Origin: Bacteriovoracia bacterium
GTDB lineage: Bacteria > Bdellovibrionota > Bacteriovoracia > Bacteriovoracales > Bacteriovoracaceae
Assembly (NCBI GenBank): GCA_030426585.1
Contig: JAUHYH010000005.1
Coordinates: forward strand, 1 to 33,993
Length of the DNA stretch: 33,993 bases
Direction: 5' to 3'
The notes below the pieces were generated by a model. It saw only the letters and a program-made list of their open reading frames with translations. It was not told where the DNA came from and made no database searches. Made by a program: the position numbers and the translations under genes. Below, one piece after another: positions 29,781 through 33,993 of this stretch. The number at the start of each line of letters is the position of its first letter. Position 1 is the stretch's first letter.

Positions 29781-29852
29781 GTAAAAATTTCAAAAATCTA
29801 GTACCGCTCTTGAATAGTGATAGGATCTTTACATTAAATTGAGGAGGATTTT

Positions 29853-30293
29853 ATGAGATTTATAATCACTGTATTGGCTTTCTTATCAATCATAAATTCA
29901 AATGCGAAAGCTTCTGAATATATTTTATGTTCAGGATCTCATTATTTTGGAGCTATTGGCTGGGAGTATATTGCAGTTGTCATTAAGAAGATGAATGACG
30001 GACGTTATTTAGGAACAAGAAATAACGGTCGTAAAAAGAATATGTATAAACTAGAGTTTTTACCGATTACTGAATTTAAAGTATCAGAGAATGGAACTGT
30101 ATTCACTGGAAAGTTTGATGCAAAAATAACTTGGGTCAGGCTCGATCTAAATGATAGATATGGCGAACAAGGCAGTTCTTTGGAACAAGATGACTATCCA
30201 CCTATTTATGATGTTAATTGTTTTAGTTCTGTTGAAGAGGCATGGTTTAGTACAGATGATGAAAATGTGAGAAAACTCATTGAAATGAACTAA
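29853..30293 (+). CDS. small secreted hypothetical protein
   Basis: 146 aa, signal peptide MRFIITVLAFLSIINSNAKA, GAGGAGG SD upstream. Confidence 0.72.
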   Translation: MRFIITVLAFLSIINSNAKASEYILCSGSHYFGAIGWEYIAVVIKKMNDGRYLGTRNNGRKKNMYKLEFLPITEFKVSENGTVFTGKFDAKITWVRLDLNDRYGEQGSSLEQDDYPPIYDVNCFSSVEEAWFSTDDENVRKLIEMN

Positions 30294-30297
30294 TTAT

Positions 30298-30325
30298 AAG
30301 CCCCTCAATCGAGGGGCTTTTTTTT
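30298..30325 (+). terminator. rho-independent terminator
   Basis: AAGCCCCTC-AATC-GAGGGGCTT with T-tract. Confidence 0.93.
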
Positions 30326-30352
30326 GTCCTGATTTCTGATATCATTTTTTCC

Positions 30353-30688
30353 ATGAGTGACGAGAACGACCACGACGGGGGAGAACCCGGCGAAAAAACT
30401 GACATAATGACTTTGCCAAAAACCAAGGTTCAACAACCTCGGATGTACAAAGTCATTATGCATAATGATGACTACACAACAATGGATTTTGTTGTGCATG
30501 TTTTAAAACGCTTCTTTAAAAAGAACGACACTGAATCACATTCTATAATGCTTAAAATACATAATGATGGTCAGGCCATCTGTGGAATATTCACATTTGA
30601 GATAGCAGAGTCAAAAGTAATGAAGGTAAACCGGTATGCCAGAGAAAAAGGGCACCCTTTAAAAACCTCCACAGAACCAGCTGATTAA
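30353..30688 (+). CDS. clpS: ATP-dependent Clp protease adaptor ClpS
   Basis: YKVIMHNDDYTTMDFVVHVLKRFF, ICGIFTFEIAESKVMKVNRYAREKGHPLK. Confidence 0.95.
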   Translation: MSDENDHDGGEPGEKTDIMTLPKTKVQQPRMYKVIMHNDDYTTMDFVVHVLKRFFKKNDTESHSIMLKIHNDGQAICGIFTFEIAESKVMKVNRYAREKGHPLKTSTEPAD

Positions 30689-30768
30689 CTAACTCCTTGA
30701 AATTAGACTAAATACAGACACCCTACCATTGACTCTTATAAAAGTGATACCATATTAGAAGCAGAGGT

Positions 30769-33084
30769 ATGTCTATGATTAGCAGCGATTTAGAAGTCAT
30801 TTTTAACAAATCCATAAAACTAGCGAATGAAAAGAAACATGAGTTTTTAACACTGGAAAATGTTCTCTTGGGAATGTTGACTGATCCAGCTGTCGCTCAG
30901 TGTTTGTCAGAAATTGGAGCAGATATTGATCGCCTAGAATCAGAACTCACTGACTTTATGAATGAAGATAAAAACTTCTCCATTCTTTCTGATGAAGAAG
31001 TTGAAGACTTGAATAAAAACCAATTTGTGAATGATCATCTTCGTAAAGTTGCTGAAGAAAATGGCGTTCGTTATCAACCCGAAATTAGCATGGCCCTTCA
31101 GAGAGTTATTCAAAGGGCGGCACTTCATGTTCAATCCTCTGGAAAAAAATCAATTCAGCCTATTAACTTATTAGTAGCAATGTTTAGTGAGAAAGAATCT
31201 CATGCTGTGTATTTTTTAGAAAAAGAAGGAGTGACTCGCATCCAAGTCGTTGAAAAAGTTGCTCATGGATTTGATAAGGCTTCCAACAAGCAGATCGAAG
31301 GTGGCTTTGATCCTCTTAAGAAAGAGGAGAAATTCGAAAAAGCGTTGGCTGAGTTCACAGTGAATCTCACGAAGCAAGCGGCTGAGGGGAAAATTGATCC
31401 TATTATTGGGCGAGAGACTGAAATTAGAAGGATGGTTCAAATTTTAAGTCGTCGTAGAAAAACGGCACTCGCTGAAGGTCTTGCTCTTAAGATTTATGAA
31501 GGCGATGTTCCTGAGCAACTCAAAGATACTGAAATTTTTGCCCTTGATATGGCATCACTTCTAGCGGGAACCAAATTTCGAGGAGACTTCGAAGAGAGAT
31601 TAAAAGTTGTCGTTCAAGCACTCAAAGGTGACCAAGGAAGTAAGAAAATTCTCTTTATTGATGAAATCCACACCATTATTGGGGCAGGATCGACCAGTGG
31701 GGGAAGCTTAGATGCTTCTAATTTGCTGAAGCCGGCACTTAGCAAAGGTGAACTCCGATGTATCGGCAGTACAACCTATGATGAATTCAGGAAATTCTTT
31801 GAGAAAGACCAGGCATTAACTCGAAGATTTCAAAAAGTGGACGTGGATGAACCTTCAAAAGAAGATACTTTAAAGATTCTCGAAGGACTTAAGTCTAAAT
31901 TTGAGGATCATCATGGTGTGAAATACTCTTCAGAGGTCCTGAAAACAGCAGTGGAACTTTCCACAAAACACCTTCACGAACGTAAGCACCCAGATAGGGC
32001 CATAGACGTTATTGATGAAGTTGGGGCTTACCTAACTCTTTTGCCTGCTGATAAGAAGCGTACAGAGGTAACAACGGGCGATGTTGAGCACATTATTTCG
32101 ATGATGGCGCGAATTCCGGAAAAATCAGTCTCTGTTCATGAAAAAGATAAGCTTAAAAACCTCGAAAGAGATCTTAAGTTACTGATATATGGACAAGATA
32201 ATGCAGTTGAGAAAGTATCGAATGCAATCATCTTATCAAGATCTGGTTTGAGGGATGAGAACAAACCCATTTCTTCTTTCCTCTTTACTGGTCCAACCGG
32301 TGTTGGGAAAACGGAACTTGCCAAACAACTGAGTCATATTCTTGGTCTTCACTTTGAAAGAGTTGATATGTCTGAATATATGGAGAAGCATTCAGTGGCA
32401 AAATTAATTGGCGCTCCTCCAGGTTACGTGGGATTCGACCAAGGAGGGATCCTCACTGAGAACATTAACAAGCATCCTTACTGTGTTCTCCTTCTTGATG
32501 AGATTGAAAAGGCTCACCCTGATATTTTTAATATCCTTCTTCAGGTTATGGACCACGGAAAACTTACTGACTCGAATGGAAGAACCACTGATTTTAGAAA
32601 TGTTGTTCTTATTATGACCAGTAACGCTGGTGCAAAGGAATACGAATCAGGAAGTATTGGTCTCAGCGAAGGCTCAGCAGAAGTGAACACTGTTAAGCGA
32701 GATCAAGCTATAAAGCGGTATTTCACGCCTGAATTCAGAAATAGAATTGATTCTATTATTAACTTCAACAAGCTTGAGAAGAACAATATCGATAATGTTG
32801 TAAAAAAATTCCTTATGGAAGTAGAGAACCAATTGCTAGAAAAAGGTTATGACCTTGAGATTGATAAAGCGGTTGTTGCTTGGATTGCTAAGGAAGGATT
32901 TGATTCCAAACTAGGTGCAAGGCCTCTCGCGAGAGTGATAAGTGAGAAGATTAAGAAACCTTTAGCGAATGAATTACTCTTCGGTAACTTCGAAAAAGGT
33001 GGAAAAATTCTCGTGAAACTAGAAAAAGATGAAATTAAATTTGAATTTAAAGAACAAAAAACACGAGAAAGCGTCAAAAACTAA
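30769..33084 (+). CDS. clpA: ClpA-type AAA+ unfoldase lacking the NBD1 Walker A segment
   Basis: ClpA N-domain, NBD1 Walker B ILFIDEIHTIIGAG and ALTRRFQK, NBD2 Walker A GPTGVGKT (32290-32313), LLLDEIEKAHPDIFN, IGL-type loop GSIGLSEG. NBD1 reads RRRKTALAEGLA with no GxxGxGKT. Confidence 0.93.
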   Translation: MSMISSDLEVIFNKSIKLANEKKHEFLTLENVLLGMLTDPAVAQCLSEIGADIDRLESELTDFMNEDKNFSILSDEEVEDLNKNQFVNDHLRKVAEENGVRYQPEISMALQRVIQRAALHVQSSGKKSIQPINLLVAMFSEKESHAVYFLEKEGVTRIQVVEKVAHGFDKASNKQIEGGFDPLKKEEKFEKALAEFTVNLTKQAAEGKIDPIIGRETEIRRMVQILSRRRKTALAEGLALKIYEGDVPEQLKDTEIFALDMASLLAGTKFRGDFEERLKVVVQALKGDQGSKKILFIDEIHTIIGAGSTSGGSLDASNLLKPALSKGELRCIGSTTYDEFRKFFEKDQALTRRFQKVDVDEPSKEDTLKILEGLKSKFEDHHGVKYSSEVLKTAVELSTKHLHERKHPDRAIDVIDEVGAYLTLLPADKKRTEVTTGDVEHIISMMARIPEKSVSVHEKDKLKNLERDLKLLIYGQDNAVEKVSNAIILSRSGLRDENKPISSFLFTGPTGVGKTELAKQLSHILGLHFERVDMSEYMEKHSVAKLIGAPPGYVGFDQGGILTENINKHPYCVLLLDEIEKAHPDIFNILLQVMDHGKLTDSNGRTTDFRNVVLIMTSNAGAKEYESGSIGLSEGSAEVNTVKRDQAIKRYFTPEFRNRIDSIINFNKLEKNNIDNVVKKFLMEVENQLLEKGYDLEIDKAVVAWIAKEGFDSKLGARPLARVISEKIKKPLANELLFGNFEKGGKILVKLEKDEIKFEFKEQKTRESVKN

Positions 33085-33088
33085 CCAC

Positions 33089-33272
33089 TTTTTTAAGCTT
33101 TCTAACTCATTTTTGTAACTTTTGTTCTGTTTTTTAGAAAAATTGCGGAGTTTTTTTTAATTTTCACAAGTTTTTTGCTGTTTTTTCCTTAAATTTGAAA
33201 AATTGTAAAAAAAATTTTCAATCTTCCGATCATTAAAAAAAAGTAAAAAAACACTAAAAAAATTGTTTTTTT
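33089..33272. promoter_or_regulatory. phased A/T-tract region, predicted intrinsically curved DNA
   Basis: T-runs beginning at about 33110, 33120, 33130, 33151, 33161, 33171, 33181 and A-runs at about 33235, 33245, 33256: near-helical-repeat spacing. Confidence 0.75.
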
Positions 33273-33275
33273 CCA

Positions 33276-33304
33276 TTGCACTAAAATAAAATTGTGTTTA
33301 TGCT
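33276..33304 (+). promoter_or_regulatory. putative sigma70-type promoter of the histone-like gene
   Basis: TTGCAC - 17 nt - TATGCT, directly upstream of SD GGGAGGAAG and ATG 33341. Confidence 0.5.
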
Positions 33305-33340
33305 TTTTGTATACCAAATATTTTTATTGGGAGGAAGATT

Positions 33341-33658
33341 ATGGCAGTAAAAAGAAAAAAGAAAGCTACTACAAAAAAGAAGACTTCTAAGAAGAAGGCA
33401 ACTAAAAGAAAAGTAGCTAAGAAAAAGAAAAAAGTAGCTAAGAAGAAAAAAGCTACGAAAAAGAAAAAGAAAGTAGCTAAGAAGAAAAAAGCTACTAAGA
33501 AGAAAGCTACTAAGAAAAAGAAAGCTACTAAGAAAAAGAAAGCGACTAAGAAGAAGGCTACTAAGAAAAAGCGTAAAGCTAAGAAGAAGTCTACTAAGAA
33601 AAAAGCCGCTAAGAAAAAGCCAGCTAAAAGAAAAAAAGCTGCTAAGAAAAAGAAGTAA
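33341..33658 (+). CDS. lysine-rich histone H1-like DNA-binding protein
   Basis: 105 aa, about 60% Lys, with KKATKKK/KKVAKKK repeats; strong SD. Confidence 0.85.
   Translation: MAVKRKKKATTKKKTSKKKATKRKVAKKKKKVAKKKKATKKKKKVAKKKKATKKKATKKKKATKKKKATKKKATKKKRKAKKKSTKKKAAKKKPAKRKKAAKKKK
33356..33650 (+). repeat. degenerate tandem coding repeats (AAGAAAAAGAAAGCTACT-like units)
   Basis: Repeated GCTACTAAGAAAAAGAAA / GTAGCTAAGAAGAAAAAA units within the histone-like gene. Confidence 0.8.
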
Positions 33659-33684
33659 TCTAGATTATTCTAGTATCTTTAATG

Positions 33685-33713
33685 AGGGGACCTATCAGGT
33701 CCCCTTTTTTTTT
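33685..33713 (+). terminator. rho-independent terminator of the histone-like gene
   Basis: AGGGGACCT-ATC-AGGTCCCCT followed by T-tract. Confidence 0.94.
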
Positions 33714-33739
33714 GCTCTAAATCCCCGTAAGATCTAAAT

Positions 33740-33993
33740 ATGTTTGCAAGATTATTCTGGAAAGGCCTTGTCGTTATTCTCCCGATCTCCATGTCGATTG
33801 CTCTACTATTTTGGATTACTGTTAAAATAGAGGGTTTGCTTGGGGGGTTTTTGCAATCGGTCATAGGAGAGCAGAATTATATACCTGGCTTCGGAATTGT
33901 TGTTTCTTTCATCCTTATCATTCTAACGGGCTCTCTTGTGAGTAATTATATTACTCGTCGTTTTGTTCAGTATTTCCTCGATCAGTTTGGACG
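33740..33993 (+). CDS. DUF502-family membrane protein (3' truncated by window)
   Basis: My translation from ATG 33740: MFARLFWKGLVVILPISMSIALLFWITVKIEGLLGGFLQSVIGEQNYIPGFGIVVSFILIILTGSLVSNYITRRFVQYFLDQFG; matches the DUF502 N-terminal pattern. Confidence 0.75.
   Translation, partial: MFARLFWKGLVVILPISMSIALLFWITVKIEGLLGGFLQSVIGEQNYIPGFGIVVSFILIILTGSLVSNYITRRFVQYFLDQFG

Noticed and set aside
30729-30758. TTGACT-N18-TATTAG promoter candidate before clpA
   Set aside because: The predicted start site would fall only a few nt before ATG 30769, leaving the SD ambiguous; not strong enough to list.
30769-33084. clpA as a pseudogene
   Set aside because: Frame is open for 771 codons with conserved motifs on both sides; only the NBD1 P-loop is missing, so it is treated as an altered CDS.
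1-33993. CRISPR arrays, tRNA/rRNA genes, transposases, prophage
   Set aside because: None seen on reading both strands; the only strong tandem repeats are coding (histone-like gene, DW tail).

Overview
This 34 kb window is AT-rich, gene-dense Gram-negative chromosome. My guess from gene content is Bdellovibrionota/Bacteriovorax-like, but this is inference only. It is mostly housekeeping: a minus-strand block (rarD-like, ABC ATPase, DUF606 transporter, small ORF, AstD-like aldehyde dehydrogenase, coaE, mazG); divergent ybeY; an unannotated outer-membrane-barrel-like gene followed by two large paralogous EF-hand lipoproteins; prfB with a programmed +1 frameshift; and an envelope-biogenesis cluster lolC/E-lolD-bamA-ompH-lpxD-fabZ-lpxA-[Gfo/Idh]-lpxB-lpxK-DUF3108 lipoprotein. 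After that come two small secreted-protein genes, an EamA transporter, rpsA, three small secreted-protein genes separated by intrinsic terminators, clpS-clpA, a roughly 60% lysine histone-H1-like gene and the start of a DUF502 gene. The main observations are: (1) ClpA has an intact reading frame but lacks exactly the NBD1 Walker A/P-loop segment (RRRK|TALAEGLA), while NBD1 Walker B, the arginine-finger region and all of NBD2 look intact; (2) A/T-tracts phased at about 10 bp for roughly 180 bp upstream of the histone-like gene predict strongly curved DNA; (3) the barrel plus tandem EF-hand lipoprotein locus has no family I recognise; (4) a Gfo/Idh oxidoreductase lies between lpxA and lpxB with no GnnB-type aminotransferase or LpxI/LpxH in the window. 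No tRNA, rRNA, CRISPR array or transposase was seen.
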